Below, piece by piece: positions 1 to 6,834 of a DNA stretch of 7,592 nt (position 1 is its first letter; each line of letters opens with the position of its first letter). This DNA comes from JBOFEH01 sp051650265 (GTDB taxonomy: Bacteria; Bacillota; Clostridia; Lachnospirales; Cellulosilyticaceae). Under the pieces are notes generated by a model. The model worked only from the letters and a program-made list of their open reading frames with translations. It ran no database searches and was not told the DNA's origin. The translations under genes were made by a program, and so were the position numbers. Where the stretch lies: positions 1 through 7,592 of the forward strand of contig JBOFIR010000143.1 in assembly GCA_051650265.1 (NCBI GenBank), given 5' to 3'.

Positions 1-2
1 AG

Positions 3-1172
3 TCAGCAGAAGGTTATAAAGGGGATATGACACAGTTTCTGAGAGACTTAATCGCTATACCGGGAGAGAGCTGTACAGAAGAAGGCGTGATTAGACGGAT
101 TGCCAAAGAGATGGAATCAGTAGGATTTGACCGCGTAGAGATCGATGGTATGGGAAATGTACTGGGGTATATGGGAACAGGTGAGACATTAATTGCCTAT
201 GATGCACATATTGACACAGTGGGGTTAGGAGAAGTGAGCAACTGGACGTTTGATCCTTATGAAGGATATGAAGATGAAGAAGAAATTGGTGGACGAGGAG
301 CATCTGATCAGTTAGGGGGATTGGTCTCAGCAGTCTATGGTGCAAAAATTATGAAAGACTTAGGATTGCTTTCAGATCAATATACAGTGCTTGTAACAGG
401 AACGGTACAAGAAGAGGACTGTGATGGACTATGCTGGCAGTATATCGTGAATGAAAGTCAGATTAGACCGGACTTTGTAGTTATTACAGAGCCGACAGAT
501 GGCAATATTTATAGAGGCCAACGTGGTCGAATGGAAATACGTGTAGAAGTTAAAGGCATTTCTTGTCATGGTTCTGCACCGGAGCGTGGAGACAATGCAA
601 TTTATAAAATGGCAGAAATCATAGGTGAAGTCAAAGCACTCAATAATCATCTGCATGAGGATCCTTTCTTAGGGAAAGGGACGCTTACTGTTTCTCAATC
701 TTTTTATAATTCACCTTCACGTTGTGCAGTAGCGGATATGAGTGCTATTTCTATTGATAGAAGACTTACAGATGGTGAAACTTATGAGATGGCGCTAGAA
801 GAAATTCGTAACCTGCCATCTGTACAAAAATATAAGGCAGAAGTCACCATGTATAAATATGATAGCCCGAGCTGGACGAATCTTGTCTATCCAACAGATT
901 GTTACTTCCCAACATGGGTGATTCCAGAAGATCATCCTGCGACACAGGCAATGGTAGAAGCGTATAGCGGTATGTATGGGGAGCCTAAAGTAGATAAGTG
1001 GACTTTTTCAACGAATGGGGTATCTATCATGGGACGTTATGGCATTCCTTGTATTGGCTTTGGTCCAGGCAAAGAAGCGCAAGCCCATGCGCCTAATGAA
1101 AAAACCTGGAAAGCTGATCTAGTGAAATGTGCAGCAGTTTATGCAGCTGTGCCTACATTATATTGTCAATAA
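3..1172 (+). CDS. ygeY: YgeY family M20 metallohydrolase (5' partial)
   Basis: Zinc-dependent M20/ArgE/DapE-type cytosolic amidohydrolase of the YgeY family (selenium-metabolism-linked hydrolase); its physiological substrate in purine breakdown is not firmly established. Numbering from the ATG at 27, the full M20 set is visible: His61 and Asp63 (AHIDTV), bridging Asp94 (GASDQLGG), Glu129-Glu130 (TVQEED), Glu155 (ITEPTD) and His354 near the C-terminus. The insert/dimerisation domain is roughly 165-285, with His181 in SCHGSAPERGDN. The ATG at 27 is probably internal: its frame stays open to the window edge (codons from base 3 read SAEGYKGD before Met), E. coli YgeY (about 403 residues) has a similar N-terminal stretch ending DMT-FLR, and the GGGG at 21-24 is only 2 bases from the ATG. 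About 15 N-terminal residues are likely missing. It is followed after 30 bases by ygeW on the same strand. Family assignment is very secure; the start is outside the window. Confidence 0.95.
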   Translation, partial: SAEGYKGDMTQFLRDLIAIPGESCTEEGVIRRIAKEMESVGFDRVEIDGMGNVLGYMGTGETLIAYDAHIDTVGLGEVSNWTFDPYEGYEDEEEIGGRGASDQLGGLVSAVYGAKIMKDLGLLSDQYTVLVTGTVQEEDCDGLCWQYIVNESQIRPDFVVITEPTDGNIYRGQRGRMEIRVEVKGISCHGSAPERGDNAIYKMAEIIGEVKALNNHLHEDPFLGKGTLTVSQSFYNSPSRCAVADMSAISIDRRLTDGETYEMALEEIRNLPSVQKYKAEVTMYKYDSPSWTNLVYPTDCYFPTWVIPEDHPATQAMVEAYSGMYGEPKVDKWTFSTNGVSIMGRYGIPCIGFGPGKEAQAHAPNEKTWKADLVKCAAVYAAVPTLYCQ

Positions 1173-1202
1173 AATAAGGGAAGAGCGAAGGGGAGAATAG
1201 CT

Positions 1203-2396
1203 ATGAGCCAATTAGAAAATTATATTAAAAAATTAGATACACTGAATTTTAGAAATATGTATCAAAACGACTTTTTCTTAACGTGGGAGAAAACACAAGA
1301 TGAATTAGAAGCTGTATTTACAGTGGCTGATGCACTAAGAGATTTGAGAGAAAGAAATATTTCTACACGTGTTTTTGATAGTGGATTAGGTGTTTCATTA
1401 TTCCGAGATAATTCTACCCGTACGAGATTTAGCTTTGCATCAGCTTGTAACTTATTAGGTTTAGAAGTGCAAGATTTGGATGAAGGTAAGTCACAAATTG
1501 CTCATGGGGAAACTGTACGTGAAACCGCCAATATGATTTCTTTTATGGCAGATATCATAGGGATTCGTGATGATATGTATATTGGCAAAGGAAATGCCTA
1601 TATGCATGAAGTGGCAGAGTCTGTAGAAGAAGGATTTAGAACAGGTGTCTTAAATCAAAGACCTACGCTAGTCAATTTACAATGTGATATTGACCATCCT
1701 ACTCAGACGATGGCGGATATGCTACATATCATCCACGAGTTTGGTGGCATAGAAAATTTAAAAGGTAAAAAAGTAGCGATGACATGGGCTTATTCACCCT
1801 CTTATGGGAAACCACTTTCTGTTCCACAAGGTGTCATCGGTCTAATGACACGTATGGGAATGGAGGTTGTACTGGCACATCCAGAAGGCTATGAAGTGAT
1901 GGCAGAAGTAGAAGAAGTGGCTCAGCAAAATGCAGAAGCGTCAGGCGGATCATTTAGCAAAACCAATGATATGGCAGAAGCGTTCAAAGATGCAGATATT
2001 GTCTATCCAAAGAGCTGGGCACCTTTCCAAGCTATGGAAAAGCGTACAGACCTTTATGCACAAGGGGACCAAGAGGGAATCAGAGCCTTAGAAAAAGAAC
2101 TACTCGCACAAAATGCGAAGTATAAAGATTGGGAATGTACAGAAGAACTAATGGCAATGACTAAAGAGGGAAAAGCGCTTTATATGCATTGTTTACCAGC
2201 AGATATCTCAGGCGTGAGTTGCGAGGCAGGGGAAGTAGCAGCTAGTGTTTTTGAGCGTTATCGTACAGCACTTTACAAAGAAGCTTCATTTAAACCGTAT
2301 ATTATTGCAGCGATGATTTTCTTATCAAAAGTAGCTGACCCACAAGCTGTGCTCAAAAAATTAGATAAAGATGGTAAAGATAGAGTGTTCAAATAA
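1203..2396 (+). CDS. ygeW: Knotted carbamoyltransferase YgeW
   Basis: Member of the aspartate/ornithine carbamoyltransferase superfamily, YgeW group, cytosolic and by family a trimer with a knotted fold. It is thought to work catabolically, releasing carbamoyl phosphate from a carbamoylated intermediate, but the amino partner is unknown. The 397-residue length matches E. coli YgeW (about 396). Visible signatures: the carbamoyl-phosphate loop Ser-Thr-Arg-Thr at 71-74 within FRDNSTRTRFSF, the DEGKSQIAHGET segment at 93-104, the HPTQTMADM motif at 165-173, and the HCLP motif at 329-332 followed by ADISGVSCEAGEV, which replaces the usual amino-acid-binding loop of ornithine or aspartate enzymes. 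The start is the ATG at 1203 with AAGGGGAG at 1188-1195, 7 bases away. It is directly followed by a carbamate kinase gene, consistent with carbamoyl phosphate being passed on for ATP formation. Family secure; reaction inferred. Confidence 0.96.
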   Translation: MSQLENYIKKLDTLNFRNMYQNDFFLTWEKTQDELEAVFTVADALRDLRERNISTRVFDSGLGVSLFRDNSTRTRFSFASACNLLGLEVQDLDEGKSQIAHGETVRETANMISFMADIIGIRDDMYIGKGNAYMHEVAESVEEGFRTGVLNQRPTLVNLQCDIDHPTQTMADMLHIIHEFGGIENLKGKKVAMTWAYSPSYGKPLSVPQGVIGLMTRMGMEVVLAHPEGYEVMAEVEEVAQQNAEASGGSFSKTNDMAEAFKDADIVYPKSWAPFQAMEKRTDLYAQGDQEGIRALEKELLAQNAKYKDWECTEELMAMTKEGKALYMHCLPADISGVSCEAGEVAASVFERYRTALYKEASFKPYIIAAMIFLSKVADPQAVLKKLDKDGKDRVFK

Positions 2397-2432
2397 AAGG
2401 CATGTTGGTCATAAGGAATAGGGGGAATGGGC

Positions 2433-3365
2433 ATGTCAAAAAAAATAGTTATTGCACTAGGTGGCAATGCGTTAGGTAATAATTTGGCAGAACAAATGGT
2501 AGCTGTAAAGTATACTGCTAAAGCAATTGGAGATTTGATTGAACAAGGACATGAAGTAATTGTATCCCATGGTAATGGGCCTCAAGTAGGGATGATTAAC
2601 CTTGCTATGGGGGAGATGCATAAAACGAATCCAGAGACACCTGTTATTCCTATGTCTGTTTGTGTAGCTATGAGCCAAGGATATATTGGATATGACCTTC
2701 AAAATGCGTTGCGAGAAGAATTGTTAAACCGAGGAATCAAAAAACCGGTAGTTACAATTATTACACAAGTACAAGTGGACCGAGAGGATCAAGCCTTTTT
2801 AAATCCAACTAAACCTATCGGGCGATTTATGACCAAAGCAGAAGCGGATGATCTGATTGAAAAAGGATACAGTGTCAAAGAAGATGCAGGACGTGGCTAT
2901 AGACGCGTAATTGCCTCGCCAAAACCTATCGCCATAGTGGAAATAGAGACCATTAAAACATTGGTAGAACAAGGGCAAATAGTCATTGCAGCAGGTGGTG
3001 GAGGCATACCTGTTGCAGCAGAGGGCAATCATTTATCCGGAGTAGGAGCAGTCATTGATAAGGATTTTGCTAGCTGTGAACTGGCCAAAGCGATTGATGC
3101 AGAATGCTTAATTATCCTAACTGCTGTAGAAAAAGTAGCAATCAACTTTAAGCAGCCAGATGAGACTTGGCTCTCTGAAATCGCAGTAGATGAGGCTGAA
3201 AGGTATATTGAAGCAGGTCAGTTTGCACCAGGTTCTATGCTGCCTAAAATCGAAGCAGCTATAGAATTTGCTAGGTCTAAACCAGGTCGATCTTCACTGA
3301 TTACTTTGTTAGGGAAAGCCAAAGAAGGCATAGAGGGCAAAACGGGAACTACTATCAAAGCCTAA
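2433..3365 (+). CDS. yqeA: Carbamate kinase family protein YqeA
   Basis: Carbamate kinase-like member of the amino acid kinase family. The expected reaction is carbamoyl phosphate + ADP to ATP + carbamate, which breaks down to CO2 and ammonia. Visible motifs, numbered from the chosen start: ALGGNAL at 8-14, SHGNGPQVG at 45-53, PMSVCVAMSQGYIGYDLQ at 73-90, DAGRGYRRVIASP at 151-163, AAGGGGIPV at 186-194, VIDKD at 207-211 and GSMLPK at 267-272. I chose the ATG at 2433 (310 residues, the same length and MSKKIV start as E. coli YqeA), with AGGGGGA at 2420-2426 six bases upstream. An in-frame ATG at 2427 would add two residues and could use AAGGA at 2413-2417, so it is a possible alternative. The gene lies 36 bases after ygeW and 15 bases before the hydantoinase gene. 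It could also be named arcC by general annotation, but it resembles the YqeA branch most. Confidence 0.95.
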   Translation: MSKKIVIALGGNALGNNLAEQMVAVKYTAKAIGDLIEQGHEVIVSHGNGPQVGMINLAMGEMHKTNPETPVIPMSVCVAMSQGYIGYDLQNALREELLNRGIKKPVVTIITQVQVDREDQAFLNPTKPIGRFMTKAEADDLIEKGYSVKEDAGRGYRRVIASPKPIAIVEIETIKTLVEQGQIVIAAGGGGIPVAAEGNHLSGVGAVIDKDFASCELAKAIDAECLIILTAVEKVAINFKQPDETWLSEIAVDEAERYIEAGQFAPGSMLPKIEAAIEFARSKPGRSSLITLLGKAKEGIEGKTGTTIKA

Positions 3366-3380
3366 AGAGGAGGAATGAAC

Positions 3381-4748
3381 ATGTCTATTTTAATTAAAGG
3401 GGCATTATTAGCCACACAAAATATACATACCCCTCAAGATATACTGATAGAAAAAGGAATCATTAAACAAATCGGGCAGTTAGAAGTAAAGGCTGATGAA
3501 GTAATAGATGCCAAAGGGTACATTGCTTTTCCTGGATTTATTGATGCCCATACGCATCTAGATATGGATACAGGTACTGCACTTACTGCGGATGATTTTA
3601 GAAGTGGGACCCTAGCGGCAGTCGCTGGGGGAACCACAACTATTATAGATTTTGCTACACAAAATAAAGGAGAGACACTTGTAGAGGCGCTCAAAAATTG
3701 GCACCAAAAGGCAGGTGGCAAGTGCTACTGTGACTATGGCTTTCATATGGCAATTACAGACTGGAATGAAGCCGTTCAAGAAGAAATTGCTTTGATGAAA
3801 AGCTTAGGCGTGACTTCTTTTAAACTTTATATGGCTTATGATGCGCTAAGGGTAAGGGATGGAGAAATCTACCAAATTCTTAAAGCAGTTAAGCAAATAG
3901 AGGGTATAATAGGCGTGCACTGTGAAAATGGAGATCTAGTCAATGAATTGATTAAAGAACAGCTTGCAAAAGGACATACCGCTCCAGGGGCCCATCCACT
4001 TGCTAGACCAGATACAGTTGAGGCTGAAGCAATTGGAAGATTTTTAGACATTGCGTATCTAGCTGGGACACCAGCTCATATTGTTCATTTAAGCACACTC
4101 AAAGGATTAGAACAAATACGAAGAGCAAGAGCGAGAGGACAAAAAGTCTTCGTAGAAACTTGCCCACAGTACCTAACTTTGGATGAACAGTGTTATGAAC
4201 AAGAGGGGTTTGAAAGTGCCAAATACGTCCTGTCACCGCCCCTTAGAAAAAAAGAGGATCGTGAAGCACTTTGGGAAGCTTTAGGCAATGGGGAAATCCA
4301 AACGATTAGTACAGATCACTGTGCTTTTAACTTTAAAGGACAAAAAGAACAAGGATTAGAAGACTTTAGCAAAATTCCCAATGGCATACCTGGAATTCAG
4401 CATAGACCTCAGCTCATTTATACGTATGGGGTATGTGAAGGTGAAATTTCGCTCAAGCAAATGGCAGATCTCCTGAGCACACAGGCTGCTAAATTATTTG
4501 GGATGTATCCGAAAAAAGGTGCATTACAAATCGGGAGTGATGCTGATTTAGTTTTGTGGAATCCAGAAATGAGCGGCGAAATAACAGCAGATCAACAGCT
4601 ACATAATGTAGACTATACACCGTATGAAGGAATAGCTATTCGAGGTCGAGCAGAATATGTGTTTCTCAAAGGACAGCAAGTAGTGACCGAAGGACAGGTA
4701 GAGGAAAATCCTTTGGGGAGCTATGTGTATAGAAAAGGGATACTTTAA
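3381..4748 (+). CDS. hyuA: Hydantoinase/dihydropyrimidinase-family cyclic amidohydrolase
   Basis: Binuclear-metal amidohydrolase that hydrolytically opens cyclic ureides (hydantoins, dihydropyrimidines); cytosolic, normally a tetramer. Numbering from the ATG at 3381, all metal-site residues are present: His57 and His59 (DAHTH), the probable carboxylated Lys148 (TSFKLYMAYDA), His180 (GVHCENGD), His236 (IVHLST) and Asp312 (STDHCAF). The IPNGIPGIQHR segment near 332-342 and the late LFGMYPKKG stretch are typical of D-hydantoinases and dihydropyrimidinases. Length is 455 residues, close to E. coli HyuA/YgeZ (about 461). The ATG at 3381 is preferred over the in-frame ATG at 3375 because AGAGGAGG at 3366-3373 is 7 bases from the former but only 1 from the latter. 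It is the last gene of the cluster and is followed by a strong terminator. The true substrate is probably an intermediate of purine breakdown rather than a pyrimidine, by context only; a general dihydropyrimidinase (hydA/dht) is the alternative. Confidence 0.93.
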   Translation: MSILIKGALLATQNIHTPQDILIEKGIIKQIGQLEVKADEVIDAKGYIAFPGFIDAHTHLDMDTGTALTADDFRSGTLAAVAGGTTTIIDFATQNKGETLVEALKNWHQKAGGKCYCDYGFHMAITDWNEAVQEEIALMKSLGVTSFKLYMAYDALRVRDGEIYQILKAVKQIEGIIGVHCENGDLVNELIKEQLAKGHTAPGAHPLARPDTVEAEAIGRFLDIAYLAGTPAHIVHLSTLKGLEQIRRARARGQKVFVETCPQYLTLDEQCYEQEGFESAKYVLSPPLRKKEDREALWEALGNGEIQTISTDHCAFNFKGQKEQGLEDFSKIPNGIPGIQHRPQLIYTYGVCEGEISLKQMADLLSTQAAKLFGMYPKKGALQIGSDADLVLWNPEMSGEITADQQLHNVDYTPYEGIAIRGRAEYVFLKGQQVVTEGQVEENPLGSYVYRKGIL

Positions 4749-4780
4749 TTATCATTAAGGCCCAGTAAGGTCCATAAGAT

Positions 4781-4863
4781 AAAAAAGGACTCCGTAGAAT
4801 AGAGGGTTAGAAAAAGGCGATGCCCAATATTCTAACGGCTCTATTCTATAGGGTCCTTTTTTT
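4781..4863 (+). terminator. Long interrupted hairpin terminator after the purine-catabolism operon
   Basis: A long stem-loop begins 33 bases after the hyuA stop. AAAAAAGGAC at 4781-4790 pairs with GTCCTTTTTT at 4853-4862 (10 of 10). TAGAATAGAG at 4795-4804 pairs with CTCTATTCTA at 4839-4848 (10 of 10). GTTAGAA at 4806-4812 pairs with TTCTAAC at 4830-4836 (7 of 7). A small GGC-GAT-GCC hairpin at 4816-4824 sits in the apex. The T-run at 4857-4863 makes it a plausible factor-independent terminator, and the A-run at 4781-4786 could make it work for the opposite strand too. It is longer than a typical terminator. Confidence 0.85.
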
Positions 4864-4881
4864 GATGCAATCTATTGCATC
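4864..4881. promoter_or_regulatory. Perfect 18-base palindrome, possible operator
   Basis: GATGCAAT at 4864-4871 and ATTGCATC at 4874-4881 form a perfect 8-base inverted repeat with a 2-base spacer. A 2-base loop is unfavourable for an RNA hairpin, so a DNA site for a dimeric regulator is the more natural reading. It lies directly after the terminator T-run and 22 bases upstream of the -35 element of the chemoreceptor promoter. A half-site ATGCAAT recurs at 4930-4936 near the expected transcription start. I do not recognise the motif as belonging to a known regulator, and ATGCAAT also occurs by chance in coding sequence here. Confidence 0.4.
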
Positions 4882-4902
4882 TATAGGTGGGGGATAAAAG
4901 GT

Positions 4903-4929
4903 TAAGAAAATCTCTCATTAAGCCGATAT
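4903..4929 (+). promoter_or_regulatory. Sigma-D (sigma-28/FliA-type) promoter of the chemoreceptor gene
   Basis: TAAG at 4903-4906 (consensus TAAA) and GCCGATAT at 4922-4929 (matches the flagellar sigma -10 consensus exactly) are separated by 15 bases, the standard spacing for this sigma factor class. Transcription would start near 4936, giving a leader of about 44 bases. Sigma-D control is the usual arrangement for chemoreceptor genes in motile Bacillota, so the sequence match and gene function agree. It implies that the organism has a flagellar regulon. Confidence 0.8.
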
Positions 4930-4979
4930 ATGCAATGAGTCAATATCGACAATAAAAATGAGACGAGGAGTGTATAGAG

Positions 4980-6719
4980 TTGCTAGCGAAGATCAATCTT
5001 AATTGTTTGAAACAGATATCCCTAAAGACAAAGATTACATTAGGGACAAGCTTAATTATGTTTTTATCTAGTATTTGTATGGGAGTATTATTTTATCAGA
5101 CTATGTATAACCATACAGTTGAATTACTAGAAGCAGAAGCTTTAAACATTACAAAGGCAGCTGCCAAATTAATAGATGGAGAAGCGTTCGAAGAATTACT
5201 AGATAGCATGAATCCAGGTGAAAGCTACTATGTAGAAACAAGAAAGGCGCTTCAAGAATTAAATACAAGTTTAGGGAATGGGATGTTATATATCATAGCG
5301 GACCAAGATGTAGAGAATTATACCTATATCATAGATGGTAGTACTGCCAATATGGAGTTAGGATTTGAACAAACAAAAGGAGACTTCTCAGCAGAAGTAG
5401 CCATGAGCTTTGAAGATGGTGAGCCACGTACAAGTGAACCTTATTATGTATCTACTTTTGATAAATATTATATCTCTGCTTTTGTACCGATTAAAAATAG
5501 TGCTAATCAAGTCATCGGGATGATGGAGTATGATTATGAAGGGGCAGAGCTTACTGAAAAAATGAGAGAAGTAACGATGATTATAGTATCAGCAGTTATT
5601 TTATTTATCCTCATCTGTGCATCTATCAATTACTTGATCTTAAAATATTTCTTTAAACCAATGGGGACATTAGTTCAAGCAATCAACCAAATTGCAGAAG
5701 GAAACTTAGCAGTAGCTATTGATACAGAAAGAAAAGATGAAATTGGACAAATTAATATGGCATTAGGCAAAACGATCGATGCACTGAGAATGATGATTGA
5801 ACATATTCAAACATCATCAGAGAAGGTTACGCATGCAGCTGAAAGTATTTTAATTAGTTCAACACATGCAACAATGGCCTATGAAGATTTGGCTACATCT
5901 ACGGGAGAAATCTCAGCTATTTCTAATCAACAAGCTGTAGAAACGCAAAACATCAAACAAGTACTAGACCAGTTAGATTCAGATATTCAAAATATCTTTA
6001 ATCAAATCAATGATGCTGATAAGATTGCAAATGAAACCCTTGAGCGTACCAATATAGGAACAGATGTAATCAGAGATACACAAGAGCAAATTGACACGAT
6101 TGAAAGAAGTATCAATAATGCAGATACAGTAATCAAGGAACTCTCAGCCAATATGGGGAAAATCCATGGCATCGTGACGACTATCTCAGGAATCGCAGGA
6201 CAGACTAACTTATTAGCACTTAATGCAGCAATTGAAGCAGCAAGAGCAGGAGAAAGTGGTAGAGGCTTTGCTGTAGTAGCAGATGAAGTTAGAAAGTTAG
6301 CAGAAGAATCCAATCAAGCAGCAAATAAAATTGTCGATATCATCGGTTATATTGATAATCAAACAGCTATGGTATCAGAAGCGATCAGCAATAGTGTGGA
6401 GCTGACTAAAGAAGGTAAAAAATATACGAATCATGTAGAAGAAACGTTTGAAGTAATCAAAAATTCTAATGCAGATACACAAAGCAACATCGAAAGTATT
6501 AAGCAATCCACCAGCCAGATTGTAGCAAGTGTGACAGATATCAATGAAAATATGAATCACATTGATGAAGTCTCACAAACTATAGATGCTAATGCAATGA
6601 ATTTGGCAGCTGTAACAGAGGAACAAATGGCAACCTCAGAAGAATTTAAAGCAATGGCAGAAGTGTTAAGCACAGAAGCAGAAACATTAAATAGCAGTGC
6701 ATTAAAATTTAAAATCTAA
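4980..6719 (+). CDS. Methyl-accepting chemotaxis protein with Cache-like sensor
   Basis: Membrane chemoreceptor that signals through CheW/CheA. Layout of the 579 residues: short cytosolic N-terminus, membrane segment about 18-40, extracytoplasmic sensor about 41-197, second membrane segment about 198-222, HAMP about 223-275, and a helical coiled-coil signalling domain to the C-terminus. The conserved hairpin tip lies at about 404-444 (GQTNLLALNAAIEAARAGE followed by GRGFAVVADEVRKLAEES). The sensor ends with YYISAFVPIKNSANQVIGMM, typical of Cache domains; at about 155 residues it fits a single rather than a double Cache. The start is TTG at 4980: AGGAG at 4966-4970 is 9 bases upstream, an in-frame TGA lies at 4959-4961, and the next in-frame ATG falls inside the first membrane segment. 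No C-terminal NWETF-type CheR tether is present. It has its own promoter and terminator and so is separate from the upstream operon. The ligand is unknown; proximity to purine genes is only suggestive. Confidence 0.95.
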   Translation: MLAKINLNCLKQISLKTKITLGTSLIMFLSSICMGVLFYQTMYNHTVELLEAEALNITKAAAKLIDGEAFEELLDSMNPGESYYVETRKALQELNTSLGNGMLYIIADQDVENYTYIIDGSTANMELGFEQTKGDFSAEVAMSFEDGEPRTSEPYYVSTFDKYYISAFVPIKNSANQVIGMMEYDYEGAELTEKMREVTMIIVSAVILFILICASINYLILKYFFKPMGTLVQAINQIAEGNLAVAIDTERKDEIGQINMALGKTIDALRMMIEHIQTSSEKVTHAAESILISSTHATMAYEDLATSTGEISAISNQQAVETQNIKQVLDQLDSDIQNIFNQINDADKIANETLERTNIGTDVIRDTQEQIDTIERSINNADTVIKELSANMGKIHGIVTTISGIAGQTNLLALNAAIEAARAGESGRGFAVVADEVRKLAEESNQAANKIVDIIGYIDNQTAMVSEAISNSVELTKEGKKYTNHVEETFEVIKNSNADTQSNIESIKQSTSQIVASVTDINENMNHIDEVSQTIDANAMNLAAVTEEQMATSEEFKAMAEVLSTEAETLNSSALKFKI

Positions 6720-6732
6720 ATAAGAGTAATCT

Positions 6733-6772
6733 AAAGTAGTCTGTTCTAGAAAAAAGGAGAGACTACTTTTTT
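6733..6772 (+). terminator. Terminator after the chemoreceptor gene
   Basis: AAAGTAGTCT at 6733-6742 pairs perfectly with AGACTACTTT at 6760-6769. After one G-G mismatch the stem can continue with TTCT (6744-6747) against AGGA (6755-6758, including one G-T pair), leaving a 7-base loop. A T-run at 6767-6772 follows. It starts 13 bases after the stop codon, as expected for a factor-independent terminator. Confidence 0.88.
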
Positions 6773-6834
6773 ATTTGGGTAAAAAACAAGAATTTATTAG
6801 GAAGACAAAAAGGCGTTGAAAAATTAAAAGATAT

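Noticed and set aside
91..345. 84-codon minus-strand open frame opposite ygeY
   Set aside because: It is antisense to the conserved catalytic region of ygeY; its His/Leu-rich product resembles nothing known.
2427..2432. Earlier in-frame ATG for yqeA
   Set aside because: Possible through the AAGGA at 2413-2417, but the ATG at 2433 has a stronger, well-spaced AGGGGGA and gives the MSKKIV start and 310-residue length of E. coli YqeA.
3375..3380. Earlier in-frame ATG for the hydantoinase gene
   Set aside because: Only 1 base separates it from the AGGAGG, whereas the ATG at 3381 has ideal 7-base spacing.
3434..3721. 95-codon minus-strand open frame opposite the hydantoinase gene
   Set aside because: It is antisense to the metal-binding HTH region of a clear enzyme gene and has no recognisable domain or independent context; treated as a shadow.
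4882..4979. c-di-GMP (GEMM) or other riboswitch in the chemoreceptor leader
   Set aside because: Clostridial chemoreceptor genes can carry these, but no GEMM-like conserved core is visible and the leader from the predicted start point is only about 44 bases.
6002..6313. 103-codon open frame on the minus strand inside the chemoreceptor gene
   Set aside because: It lies opposite the highly conserved signalling tip of the receptor, where composition keeps the reverse frame open. Its product is low-complexity and hydrophobic, with no family resemblance.
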